Assembly (NCBI GenBank): GCA_004556395.1
Contig: SFHK01000003.1
Span: 1-64,000 of the forward strand
Length of the DNA stretch: 64,000 nt
Origin: Clostridiales bacterium
GTDB taxonomy: Bacteria; Bacillota; Clostridia; Christensenellales; Aristaeellaceae
Direction: 5' to 3'
Shown: in pieces, positions 17,393 through 25,489 of the stretch
How positions within the stretch are numbered: position 1 is the first letter of the stretch
Layout: each line of letters begins with the position of its first letter
The notes under the pieces: generated by a model
The model's database searches: none
The model's input: the letters and a program-made list of their open reading frames with translations, nothing else
What the model was told of the DNA's origin: nothing
Program-made: the position numbers and the translations under genes

Positions 17393-18918
17393 GCGTTTCC
17401 CCCCGCTTCCATGCGATCAAAGGACAGCGCGATTTTCCCATTTTCCGGCTGAATCACCGGCGCGTCGCCCTCTGAAATCTCGCCCGCGTCCACGCACAGC
17501 GCGTATTCCCTGCCGCCGTGGGCAAAGAGCAGCCGCCGCCCGTCCCTGCGGACGAACGCGCGCTTTTCCATCTTCCAGCGGAAGCACAGCGCCGCGCCGC
17601 CGGTAAACTGAAGCCCGTCCGGCGTCAGCAGCAGCTCGCCCGCGCCATAGCCGACGCGCAGCGACTCTCCCTCTTCCTTTACCTCAAAACTCCCGATTTC
17701 CTCCGCGCGCAGCCACGCGCCCGCCCGAACGCCGCCCCCGCTCATGCGATTTCCGTCCACGATGGGCAGGTTCTCGTATACGAGGTATTCCGTTTCGCAC
17801 GCGGCATGCAGATAGCGCTCCTCGCGGCGTTCGTCAAACAGCGTAAGGTCGCGCAGCCGCAGGCCCTCGCCGTCGCGATACAGATTCGCGCGATAGTGCA
17901 CGCAATCGTACCACACGGACTGCGCCCGCCTGTCCTCATACGGTTCCAGCGCGCACACCGCCGTGGCGGGCGTAAGCGGGAACTGGCGTTTGAACCATTC
18001 GCCGCTCTCATCCAGCCGTTCCACGCGCAGCGCGCCCTCGTCGCGCAGTTTCGCGAGCAACGGGAACTGATATTCCAGCCCTGCCTTCATCGCCGGCCAG
18101 CCGAACGAGTTTTCCTGCCCGGCCTGCGCGTAGGCGAACGCCAGACTGCCGCCCCGGAAATTCTGCCGCAGGAACCAGTCCACCCACGCGGGCTTGCCGC
18201 CGCCCGCCGCGTACACGGGTTCCAGCGATTCCACGCCCTGCAGTTCGGTTGCGCCGTTTTCCACCGACAGTCCCAGATCGTACTGCGACACCGGGTCGCT
18301 GCCCAGCATGCGGAACACCGGCACGGGAATGCCGCCCGCTTCCGTCTGCGCCGGACACAGCGCGTTTCTGCAGCTGGGATAATACGCCTGATTCCAGTAG
18401 CCGCCCCAGATCGTATAGCCGTCCGTGCCCCACTGATCCTTGCAATTGCAGCTGGCAACAATGCCGTATTTATCGGCCATATACGCCAGCGTGTGCGCGT
18501 CGATCATCCACGAGCCGACCGAGCGCGCGTCCCTTCCGAAGCACTCGCGGAATTTCTCGAAGATCACGTCCGTCAGCTTCTCGCGTTCCTCCGGAAGGTA
18601 GCCCACCGAGAAGCCCACGTTGGCGTGCCAGTCCCACTCGAAGCCCGGCCGCCCGCGCCATTTCAGCCCCGCGGCCTCCACGTGCGGCTGGTTCATTTCA
18701 AACCAGATGCCCAGCTCGAACTGCTCCGGATCCAGCGGCTTCAGGAGCGAAAGGATGTCCTCGCGCAGCATCGCGTCGTATTGCACGAGAAACGTGCCCT
18801 TCAGATGATTTTCCTTCATCAGGCGAATCTGCTCGCGCACCGGCTCCACCAGATCGATCCAGCGCCGCCGCGGCTCCGCGCCGCGAATGAAATTGACGAT
18901 ATTCACGATGTTTTCCAT
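17389..18918 (-). CDS. Putative polysaccharide-deacetylase-fold protein
   Basis: 509 residues. I do not recognise a named family. The first half looks like the NodB/glycosidase-deacetylase TIM-like fold: strand KGTFLVQYDAM, ELGIWFEMNQPHVEA, and the helix RSVGSWMIDAHTLAYMADKYGI, as in deacetylases that lack the full metal triad. The C-terminal third is beta-rich and could be a carbohydrate-binding sandwich. There is no signal peptide, so a cytoplasmic role is likely. Start ATG 18918 follows GGGAGG at the usual spacing. It is translationally coupled to the Fe-ADH gene, hinting at processing of a sugar or sugar alcohol. Confidence 0.7.
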   Translation of the reverse strand: MENIVNIVNFIRGAEPRRRWIDLVEPVREQIRLMKENHLKGTFLVQYDAMLREDILSLLKPLDPEQFELGIWFEMNQPHVEAAGLKWRGRPGFEWDWHANVGFSVGYLPEEREKLTDVIFEKFRECFGRDARSVGSWMIDAHTLAYMADKYGIVASCNCKDQWGTDGYTIWGGYWNQAYYPSCRNALCPAQTEAGGIPVPVFRMLGSDPVSQYDLGLSVENGATELQGVESLEPVYAAGGGKPAWVDWFLRQNFRGGSLAFAYAQAGQENSFGWPAMKAGLEYQFPLLAKLRDEGALRVERLDESGEWFKRQFPLTPATAVCALEPYEDRRAQSVWYDCVHYRANLYRDGEGLRLRDLTLFDERREERYLHAACETEYLVYENLPIVDGNRMSGGGVRAGAWLRAEEIGSFEVKEEGESLRVGYGAGELLLTPDGLQFTGGAALCFRWKMEKRAFVRRDGRRLLFAHGGREYALCVDAGEISEGDAPVIQPENGKIALSFDRMEAGGNA

Positions 18919-18954
18919 CCGAACTTCCTCCCGTTTCGGTTCTGCCCTGCCAGC

Positions 18955-19030
18955 ATTATAGCATCCGCCCCGGCTCGCTTCACGAATGCGACAGATTTTA
19001 ACATGCAAACCCGCCGCATGGCGATATAAT
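18955..19030. promoter_or_regulatory. Divergent promoter region (deacetylase-like / phosphoesterase)
   Basis: A TATAAT on the minus strand (18955-18960) faces a TATAAT on the plus strand (19025-19030) in a 148-base divergent gap. Neither has a good -35 box at 16-18 bases, so both may need an activator, or one box may be fortuitous. Confidence 0.45.
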
Positions 19031-19066
19031 GGTGATAAACCAATGCAGAAACGGGAGGAATGCCCC

Positions 19067-19918
19067 ATGAAGATCACCCGCACCACGCTGGACATCGGTC
19101 TGCCCGCCCCCTTCACCGCGCTGCATCTGAGCGACACCCACGTCGCGCTGGCCGACGAACGGGACGACGAGCGCAAGCGCGCGCTGGCCGTTTCGCGCAG
19201 TGCGTACTTCAATCAGCCCACCGGCGACAACCTCGCCCTGTTCGAGCAGCAGATCGACTATGCCTGCACGCACGGGCTGCCGGTTCTGTACACCGGCGAC
19301 ATTCTGGATTTCGTATCCTTCAAAAACCTCGAATACGCCAAGGCCCAGCTGGACAGGGTGGACTATTTCCTCTGCGCGGGCAACCACGAATACAGCCAGT
19401 ATGTCGGCGAAGCGTTTGAGGATGTGGCCTACCGCATGCAGACCTACGCCCTTGTGCAGGCGTATTTCAAAAACAACCTGCTCTGCGACAGCCGCGTGAT
19501 GGGCGGAATCAACTTTGTGGCCATGGACGACGGCTACTACCGCTTCGATGCGGGGCAGCTTCGCCGCCTGAAGCTGGAGGTCTCGCGCGGCCTGCCCATC
19601 GTTCTGCTGCTGCACAACCCGCTACACACGCAGAAGCTGTATGATTACGCGATCAATGTGGATAAGCAGCCCTGCGCCTATCTGACCGGCACGCCGGAAG
19701 CCCTGATGACAGGCTACAGCGAGGATCGCCGCGTTCAGCAGAAGCCGGACGACGACACGCTGCACTTCATCGATTATGTAAATCACGAGCCCGCCATCCG
19801 CGCCATCCTGGCCGGGCATCTGCACTTCGATTTTGAAGACGCGCTGCCCTCCGACATTCCACAGATCGTTACCGGCGGCGGCTTCCGCGACTGCGCCCGC
19901 GAAATCACGTTCCGCTGA
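19067..19918 (+). CDS. Calcineurin-like metallophosphoesterase
   Basis: 283 residues. It carries the full set of dinuclear-metal motifs: LHLSDTHVAL at the N-terminus, LYTGDILDF, CAGNHEY, LLLHNPLH and ILAGHLHFDF. Members hydrolyse phosphomonoesters, diesters or cyclic nucleotides. No signal peptide or membrane segment is seen, so it is cytoplasmic. RBS GGGAGG precedes ATG 19067. It is divergent from the deacetylase-like gene and separated from the glutaminase-like gene by a separate promoter, so it is probably monocistronic. Substrate unknown. Confidence 0.88.
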   Translation: MKITRTTLDIGLPAPFTALHLSDTHVALADERDDERKRALAVSRSAYFNQPTGDNLALFEQQIDYACTHGLPVLYTGDILDFVSFKNLEYAKAQLDRVDYFLCAGNHEYSQYVGEAFEDVAYRMQTYALVQAYFKNNLLCDSRVMGGINFVAMDDGYYRFDAGQLRRLKLEVSRGLPIVLLLHNPLHTQKLYDYAINVDKQPCAYLTGTPEALMTGYSEDRRVQQKPDDDTLHFIDYVNHEPAIRAILAGHLHFDFEDALPSDIPQIVTGGGFRDCAREITFR

Positions 19919-19927
19919 CGGCGCGCC

Positions 19928-19956
19928 TTGAAATTTGCCTTGAACTATGGTACACT
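19928..19956 (+). promoter_or_regulatory. Promoter of the glutaminase-A-like gene
   Basis: TTGAAA (19928-19933), 17 bases and TACACT (19951-19956), beginning 10 bases after the upstream stop codon. A second TTGAAC at 19940 lacks a matching -10 box. Confidence 0.65.
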
Positions 19957-20002
19957 ATACGTGTAAAAATGGCGGCTTTCCGCCTTACGAAGGAGATCAC
20001 AC

Positions 20003-21937
20003 ATGAGCATTGATCGTCTGCCCGCCCTTCCGCTGATTGCAAACGACCCCTATTTTTCCATCTGGCTGCCCGGCGACACGCTGACCGACGCGCACCCCGT
20101 TCATTGGAGCGGAGAAGTGAAGGACATGACCGGCGTCGCCGAAATCGACGGCAGGCGCTATCGCTTCCTGAGCGGACGCGTCAATATTCCCGCGATGAAG
20201 ACCACCGCCCTGCGCGTGACGCCCACCGCCACGATCAGCGTGATGGAGGCCGCGGGCGTTGAGCTGACCGTCACCTTCCAGACCCCCGCGCTGCCGGACG
20301 ATCTGGACGCGCTCTCCACCCCCATCACCTTTGTGCGCTTCGCCGCGCGCGCCGTGGACGGAAGGACGCACAAGGTCGCCGTGCGCATGAACGCTTCCTC
20401 CACCCTGTGCTATAACGACTCCCTGCAGCCCATGCTGAGCTTCGATCACTACGTGATCAGCGGTCTGAACGTCGCCTTCGTCGGTCAGACGCAGCAGCGC
20501 GTGCTCGGACACAGCGGCGACCGCATCACCATCGACTGGGGCTATCTGTACATTGCTTCCCCCGACCCGGTTTCCGTAAACGCGGACGGCGTAGGCTATG
20601 AAGCCGCTTTCACCGTTTCCGGCGATACGGTTCACCGCTACCTCATGCTGGGCTATGATGACATCGCTTCCATCAATTACTTCGGCGCGCTGTGCCGCGC
20701 GTGGTACGCGCGAAACGGAAAAACCCTCGTTCAGGCGCTGGTTGAATTCGCCGCCCGCAAGGACAGACTGTCCGCCGCCTGCGACGAGCTGGACGCGCGC
20801 GTGCTGGACGAAGCCATGGACAAGGGCGGCGCCGACTACGCGCTGATCGCCGCCGCGGGCTGGCGCCACACCTTCGCCGCGCACAAGCTGATCGCCACGC
20901 CCGAGGGCGAAATGGCGCTGCTTTCCAAGGAAAACGACTCCAACGGCTGTATCGGCACTGTAGACGTGAGCTATCCGTCCATCCCGATCTTCCTGAAGTA
21001 CTGCCCGGAGCTGGTCAACGCGCTGTGCCGCCCCGTGCTCGCCTTCGCCGAAATGCCCGTCTGGGGCGAGGATTTCGCGCCGCACGACGTGGGCCGCTAT
21101 CCCTACGCCACCGGTCAGGTGTACGCCGCCGGTCACATCCGCAACGGCAGCACGCCGCTGCCCTACTATCTCTATCCCGCCGGCGTGAAGGTGTACAATC
21201 CCCGTTATCAGATGCCCGTCGAGGAATGCGGCAACATGCTCGTGATGCTGGAAACCGCCGTTTCCTTCGGCGCAAAGGACGATCTGCTTCGCAAGCACGC
21301 CGAAACCCTGCGCAAGTGGGTGCGCTATCTGGACGAGTTCGGCGAGGATCCGGGCGAGCAGCTTTGCACGGACGACTTCGCCGGTCATCTGGCGCGCAAC
21401 GTCAACCTGTCCGCCAAGGCTGTGGTCGGCATCGCCTGCTACGCCCGCATCCTGAAGCGGCTGGGTCACGACGCGGAAGCGCGCAGGTGGGACAAGCGCG
21501 CGCACGCGATGGCGAAAAGCTGGCTTGAGCGCGCGCGGACGGGCGACTTCACCGCCCTGACCTTCGACCGCACCGGCTGGAGCATGAAGTACAATCTGGT
21601 GTGGGATCTGGTTTTGAACCTGAACCTGCTGCCGGTCGACTTCTACGCCCGCGAGACGGACAGCTATCTGCCCCGCGTCAACGAATTTGGTCTGCCGCTG
21701 GATTCCCGCGCGGACTACACAAAGAGCGACTGGCTGATCTGGACAGCGTCGATGGCGCAGAGTGCCGCCACGTTCCGCGGCCTGATCGCGCCTCTCGCGC
21801 ACTGCCTGCGCACGACCGATACGCGCGTGCCGTTCTCCGACTGGTACGACACCAGGTCCGGCCGGTTCGTCTCCTTCATCGCGCGCAGCGTGCAGGGCGG
21901 CCTGTACATGCCGATGCTGGTGCCGAAGAAACCCTGA
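20003..21937 (+). CDS. Glutaminase A-like protein (DUF4965/DUF1793 type)
   Basis: 644 residues. The architecture (beta-sandwich N-terminus, then DUF4965 and a C-terminal all-alpha domain rich in Trp and Asp) matches the GtaA family of fungi and some gut bacteria. The C-terminal signature is clear: TGWSMKYNLVWDLVLNLNLLP, then LPLDSRADYTKSDWLIWTA. Fungal members are extracellular glutaminases, but this protein has no signal peptide, so activity inside the cell or another substrate such as a glycoside is possible. RBS AAGGAGA precedes ATG 20003. It ends 9 bases before an inverted-repeat intergenic element. No glutamate genes are adjacent. Confidence 0.82.
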   Translation: MSIDRLPALPLIANDPYFSIWLPGDTLTDAHPVHWSGEVKDMTGVAEIDGRRYRFLSGRVNIPAMKTTALRVTPTATISVMEAAGVELTVTFQTPALPDDLDALSTPITFVRFAARAVDGRTHKVAVRMNASSTLCYNDSLQPMLSFDHYVISGLNVAFVGQTQQRVLGHSGDRITIDWGYLYIASPDPVSVNADGVGYEAAFTVSGDTVHRYLMLGYDDIASINYFGALCRAWYARNGKTLVQALVEFAARKDRLSAACDELDARVLDEAMDKGGADYALIAAAGWRHTFAAHKLIATPEGEMALLSKENDSNGCIGTVDVSYPSIPIFLKYCPELVNALCRPVLAFAEMPVWGEDFAPHDVGRYPYATGQVYAAGHIRNGSTPLPYYLYPAGVKVYNPRYQMPVEECGNMLVMLETAVSFGAKDDLLRKHAETLRKWVRYLDEFGEDPGEQLCTDDFAGHLARNVNLSAKAVVGIACYARILKRLGHDAEARRWDKRAHAMAKSWLERARTGDFTALTFDRTGWSMKYNLVWDLVLNLNLLPVDFYARETDSYLPRVNEFGLPLDSRADYTKSDWLIWTASMAQSAATFRGLIAPLAHCLRTTDTRVPFSDWYDTRSGRFVSFIARSVQGGLYMPMLVPKKP

Positions 21938-21946
21938 AGCCATACC

Positions 21947-22052
21947 GCGCAATGAGGCGGCCGGCGAACGCAGATTTCAAAGGTTTGCCGGATGTAAATC
22001 AAGGAATCTGCACGACGGAAAAGACGTTATCCGCCGCGCCGCCGAATTGTGC
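21947..22052 (+). repeat. Inverted-repeat-ended intergenic element, copy A
   Basis: A 106-base segment that is related to 44362-44498. Shared blocks in order are ATGAGGCGGCCGGCGAA near the left end, ATTTCnAAGGTTT, a later AAATCnAGnAATCnGCA block, and GCCGCCG followed by ATTGTGCAATG at the right end. Left and right ends are imperfect inverted repeats of about 20 bases. It fills most of the gap before the deacetylase gene at 22093 and ends 40 bases before its start codon. It could be a small non-autonomous mobile element or a structured leader. Confidence 0.65.
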
Positions 22053-22092
22053 AATGCTGCCCGAATGCCCGCCTACGAAAGGAAGCTTTTCC

Positions 22093-23343
22093 ATGCCTTA
22101 CCGGGATGAAAGATATCGCCGCCGCGCACGGAAGCGCAATCGAATCGTGACCATCGTGGTGCTGGCGCTGCTTGTTGAAATCATCGTGATGATCGTGCTC
22201 CTGTCGCACGGCTGCTCCAGCCGCCGCGGCACGCCCGACATCACCAGCCAGCAGACCGCGCCCACCGCCACCGAAACGCCCGTGCCCGCGGATACCCCCG
22301 CTCCAACCGAGGAGCCCACGCCGGTTCCCACGCCTGCCATGCGGAGCTATGCGGTGGATGGCTATCTTCCCATTTATCAGAAGCTTGAAATGGATGAGAA
22401 GATCATTGCCATCACAGTGGACGACCTTGGCCAGCCCGAAAATCTGAAGCAGATCTGTCAAATTGCCGCGGATTCCAATGCCAAGCTGACGCTTTTTCCC
22501 GTTGGTAAGATGCTGGAGAACAGCGAAGTGCGCAGCACCGTCAAGCATGCTTATGAGGACTTGGGGTTTGAAATTGAAAATCACACCTACGGCCACAACA
22601 AATTGTACATGCTGAGCGATTCTGAAATGGCCGAGGCAATCTTCAAACAGCAACAGATGGTAAGCAGCGTTCTGGGAGTAAACTACCAGATGCATTTCTT
22701 GCGCATGCCCGGCGGCAATGGCGAAACAGACCCGCGCTCCCATCAGTATTTGGATCAGCTCGGCTACAGAGGGATTGTAAACTGGAGCTACAGCAGCGGC
22801 GGCGTCAACATCAGCACCATGAAAAAGCACCTGCGTCCCGGCATCATCTATCTGTTTCACACCACAAGCAAGGATCTTCGAATGTTGAGCGAATTCATTC
22901 CCTACGCCGTAAGTCAGGGCTATCGGTTAGTAACCCTCAATGAACTGCTCGGGTTTGAGGAAAACCGAACCACCCCGCTTACGACAGATCCGCTCAGCGT
23001 TCCCATGCCTTCGCCCTCGCCGTATGTATACGATACGTATATTCGCATACGGCCAAAGGTGAAGATGTATGCTGTGCGATTTCTACAGGAGCGCCTGATC
23101 GAGCTGAAGTATTTACCCGCAAACAGCGTCGTAGACGGGGACTACGGCGTTGGCACTCGCGCGGCCGTCAAGGCCTTTCAGCAGGCGGCCGGACTGGAAA
23201 TCAGCGAATATGCCGAGCCCGAAATGCAGGCTCTGCTTTTCTCGGACTCCGCGCCCGTTAATCCGAACCCCGTATCCTCGGATCCTTCCGTTCCGCAGGC
23301 AACGCCCAGCGCATACGAAGAAGATACTACGGGCGAATCGTAA
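22093..23343 (+). CDS. Membrane-anchored polysaccharide deacetylase with peptidoglycan-binding domain
   Basis: 416 residues. A basic N-terminus and one membrane helix (about 18-38) anchor it outside the cell; a Thr/Pro-rich linker (50-82) follows. Residues 95-295 form a NodB domain with the metal Asp in ITVDD, the His pair in ENHTYGHNK and MPGGNG. The C-terminus has a PG_binding_1 repeat (LQERLIELKYLP to VKAFQQAAG) and a low-complexity tail. It likely removes acetyl groups from peptidoglycan or a wall polymer. ATG 22093 follows AAAGGAAG. A tandem paralogue starts 218 bases downstream, and the element of copy A lies just upstream in place of an obvious promoter. Confidence 0.9.
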   Translation: MPYRDERYRRRARKRNRIVTIVVLALLVEIIVMIVLLSHGCSSRRGTPDITSQQTAPTATETPVPADTPAPTEEPTPVPTPAMRSYAVDGYLPIYQKLEMDEKIIAITVDDLGQPENLKQICQIAADSNAKLTLFPVGKMLENSEVRSTVKHAYEDLGFEIENHTYGHNKLYMLSDSEMAEAIFKQQQMVSSVLGVNYQMHFLRMPGGNGETDPRSHQYLDQLGYRGIVNWSYSSGGVNISTMKKHLRPGIIYLFHTTSKDLRMLSEFIPYAVSQGYRLVTLNELLGFEENRTTPLTTDPLSVPMPSPSPYVYDTYIRIRPKVKMYAVRFLQERLIELKYLPANSVVDGDYGVGTRAAVKAFQQAAGLEISEYAEPEMQALLFSDSAPVNPNPVSSDPSVPQATPSAYEEDTTGES

Positions 23344-23388
23344 GTCGGCGCTGCCGGAACGAAGACACGCAATTTTTCATCCGTCTCT

Positions 23389-23427
23389 GCGGTTTTGTTC
23401 ATGGAAGTGGGCAAAACCGCTTTTTTT
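23389..23427 (+). terminator. Terminator between the tandem deacetylase genes
   Basis: A 9-bp stem (23389-23397 with 23412-23420) is followed by seven Ts, 46 bases after the stop of the first deacetylase. Confidence 0.88.
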
Positions 23428-23469
23428 ATTCCTTTTCCTGTGAAATTCCCTTTGATCGACATGTACGCC

Positions 23470-23498
23470 TTGAAATTTCTTTTGTACTATGATAAAAT
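23470..23498 (+). promoter_or_regulatory. Promoter of the second deacetylase
   Basis: TTGAAA (23470-23475), 17 bases and TAAAAT (23493-23498), 62 bases before ATG 23561. Confidence 0.75.
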
Positions 23499-23560
23499 TA
23501 TATACGGAGACGGAGGATTAATCTGTCTCCACACCATCTACGAAAGGATGCTTTTTCATC

Positions 23561-24824
23561 ATGCCTTACAGGAATGAACGATATCGCCGCCGTAAGCAGA
23601 AGCGCACCGCAATTATCGGCATTGTAGTTGCGGCACTCCTGATCGAAATCGTTGTGGTGATTGTGCTTTTGTCCCGCGACTGCTCCGGTCGCCGCAGCAC
23701 GCCCGACCTTACCAGCCAGCAAACCGCGCCCGCCGCCACCGAAACACCCGTGCCGGAGGATACCTCTGTGCCGGCTGAAACGCCCATGTCGGTTCCAACG
23801 CCATCCCCTGCTCCCGCCAAGCAAAGTCATGCGGTAAATGGATACCTTCCCATTTACGAGAAGGTGGACACCTCTGAAAAGGTTATTGCCGTCACCGTAG
23901 ACGACCTGCTGCAGCCCACGAACCTGAAAAAAATCTGTCAGCTTGCCAAGGATTACAACGCCAAGCTGACGCTTTTCCCGATCGGCAAAATGCTGGAGCG
24001 TGAGGATATCCGTTCAACCGTTAAACGAGCCTACGAAGAGTTGGGCTTCGAAATCGAAAATCACACCTACGGCCATAATCGTCTGTATATGGAAGACGAA
24101 GCCGGCCTTGCCAATGCCGTCTGCAAGCAGCAGATGCTGGTGAACGATACGCTGGGCGTAAAACTATCAGATGCATTTTCTGCGCATGCAGGGCGGCAAT
24201 GGGGAAAAGGATCCTCGCTCTCATCAATATCTGGATCAGCTCGGCTATTGGGGAATCGCGAGCTGGTCCTACAGCGGCAGCAATGCCGACATCTCTGCCA
24301 TTAAAAAGCATCTGCGCCCCGGCGGTATCTACCTGTTCCATACAACAAACACAGATCTCAAACGGCTTCAGGAGTTTATCCCCTATGCCGTCAGCCAGGG
24401 ATACCGACTGGTAACACTCAACGAGCTGCTCGGCTTTGAGGAAAACGAAACAACACCTCTTACGACGAACGCGCTTGAGGTGCCTATTCCTTCGCCTTCC
24501 CCTTATGTATACGATACATATGTCGTCATGGGCCCCAAAACGAAGATGTATCCTGTGCAGCTTCTCCAGAAACGTCTGATTGAGCTGAAATACCTTCCAG
24601 CAGACAGCGCTGTGGACGGCGACTATGGTACTGGCACGCTGGCAGCTGTCAAGACCTTTCAGCAGGTTGCCAACCTGAAGGTCGATGGCTACGCTGGTGA
24701 GCAGACACAGGCGCTGCTCTTCTCCGATTCCGCGCCTGTCAATCCGAACCCTGTCTTTTCGAGCGCCGCTTCGCCGCAGGCGACGGTCAGCACTCGCGAA
24801 GAGGATACCTCCGGCAAACCGTAA
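23561..24824 (+). pseudogene. Second polysaccharide deacetylase paralogue, frameshifted
   Basis: A close tandem paralogue of the 22093 gene with the same order: membrane helix, Pro/Thr linker, NodB domain, PG_binding_1, tail ending near SGKP. The first frame reads to 24304, but homology leaves it at about 24160. There the paralogue has GTAAAC where this copy has GTAAAAC: one extra A in the run 24160-24163. Removing it restores VNYQMHFLR-like reading and joins the frame that ends at 24824, giving about 420 residues. Both halves are otherwise well conserved, including ENHTYGHN and the C-terminal repeat. Either the gene is freshly inactivated, or slippage or a sequencing error is responsible. 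Confidence 0.85.
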
Positions 24825-24856
24825 GCGCGGCGCTTTCGCAAATATCTCCGCATGGT

Positions 24857-24895
24857 AAACGGCTCCGTTCCCTGATCGGGCGGAGCCGTTTTCTG
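24857..24895 (+). terminator. Terminator after the second deacetylase
   Basis: An 11-bp stem (24857-24867 with 24881-24891) with a T-rich end, 33 bases after the stop codon. Confidence 0.85.
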
Positions 24896-24909
24896 TATGT
24901 GGGTGATCG

Positions 24910-24969
24910 GACGCTGGCTTCTCCGTCGCTCATGCCGCTTCAAATAAAGGTATCCGCAGCCGTCTCCCC
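24910..24969 (-). pseudogene. Remnant of a duplicated HTH-gene segment
   Basis: On the minus strand this stretch would read GCGYLYLKRHERRRSQR. It parallels GCGYIYMLLKRHGWRRVTEKS from the adjacent gene (DNA 25051-25125). Exact shared words are CTTCTCCGTC and GCAGCC, in the same order, with a 6-base loss between. It has no start or full frame, so it is a decayed copy of that gene's end. Confidence 0.55.
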
Positions 24970-24994
24970 GATTCCGTCTGTGCGGATTTGCCCG

Positions 24995-25489
24995 TCAGCC
25001 CCGGGCGCGGAGCGTTTCGGGAACCCAGCGCGCGGCGGGCGTGTGCGCGGAGGTTGACTTCTCCGTCACACGCCGCCACCCATGGCGTTTCAAAAGCATA
25101 TAGATGTACCCGCAGCCCGTCTCCCGGCCGCGCGCCTGATCGAAGGCCGCCTTGATTTCCATGGCCTGCACCGGCTGACCCGCCACGGCCGCCTTTTCAA
25201 AGCGCGACAGGATCCGTCTTTCCTGCTCCTCGCTCAACGCCCGATGGTTGCCGCCGTATTTGTTCGTCGCGAACGATTCCAGCCCTTCCTCCCGGTATCG
25301 CTGGCACATCTTGAAAATGCTGTCGATCTGCAGCCCCGTGCGCTCCGCGATTTCCCGCACCGTGTACCCATCGCAGCGCATAAGCAACACATTCAGCCGA
25401 CGGCGCACGGTTTCGTCCTTCGTCGTCCTTGCCGCCGTGCGAATTGCTTCCCTTTCCTGTGCGCTCATCTGAAACCGGCTCACCTTCAT
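24995..25489 (-). CDS. Solo IS630-type helix-turn-helix protein
   Basis: 164 residues. It matches only the DNA-binding N-terminal half of IS630/Tc1-type transposases: a first helix-turn-helix (DGYTVREIAERTGLQIDSIFKMCQRY) and a winged-helix part (LSEEQERRILSRF to GYIYMLLKRHGWRR). The DDE catalytic domain is missing and no terminal inverted repeats were seen. Its start overlaps the MATE stop by four bases (ATGA), which suggests a coupled gene rather than a random insertion remnant. It could be a domesticated regulator or a stabilised transposase fragment. A decayed partial copy lies downstream at 24910-24969. Confidence 0.75.
   Translation of the reverse strand: MKVSRFQMSAQEREAIRTAARTTKDETVRRRLNVLLMRCDGYTVREIAERTGLQIDSIFKMCQRYREEGLESFATNKYGGNHRALSEEQERRILSRFEKAAVAGQPVQAMEIKAAFDQARGRETGCGYIYMLLKRHGWRRVTEKSTSAHTPAARWVPETLRARG

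Noticed and set aside
19997..21952. 651-residue minus-strand open frame over the glutaminase-like gene
   Set aside because: Codon-phase mirror of the sense gene; lacks any recognisable motif.
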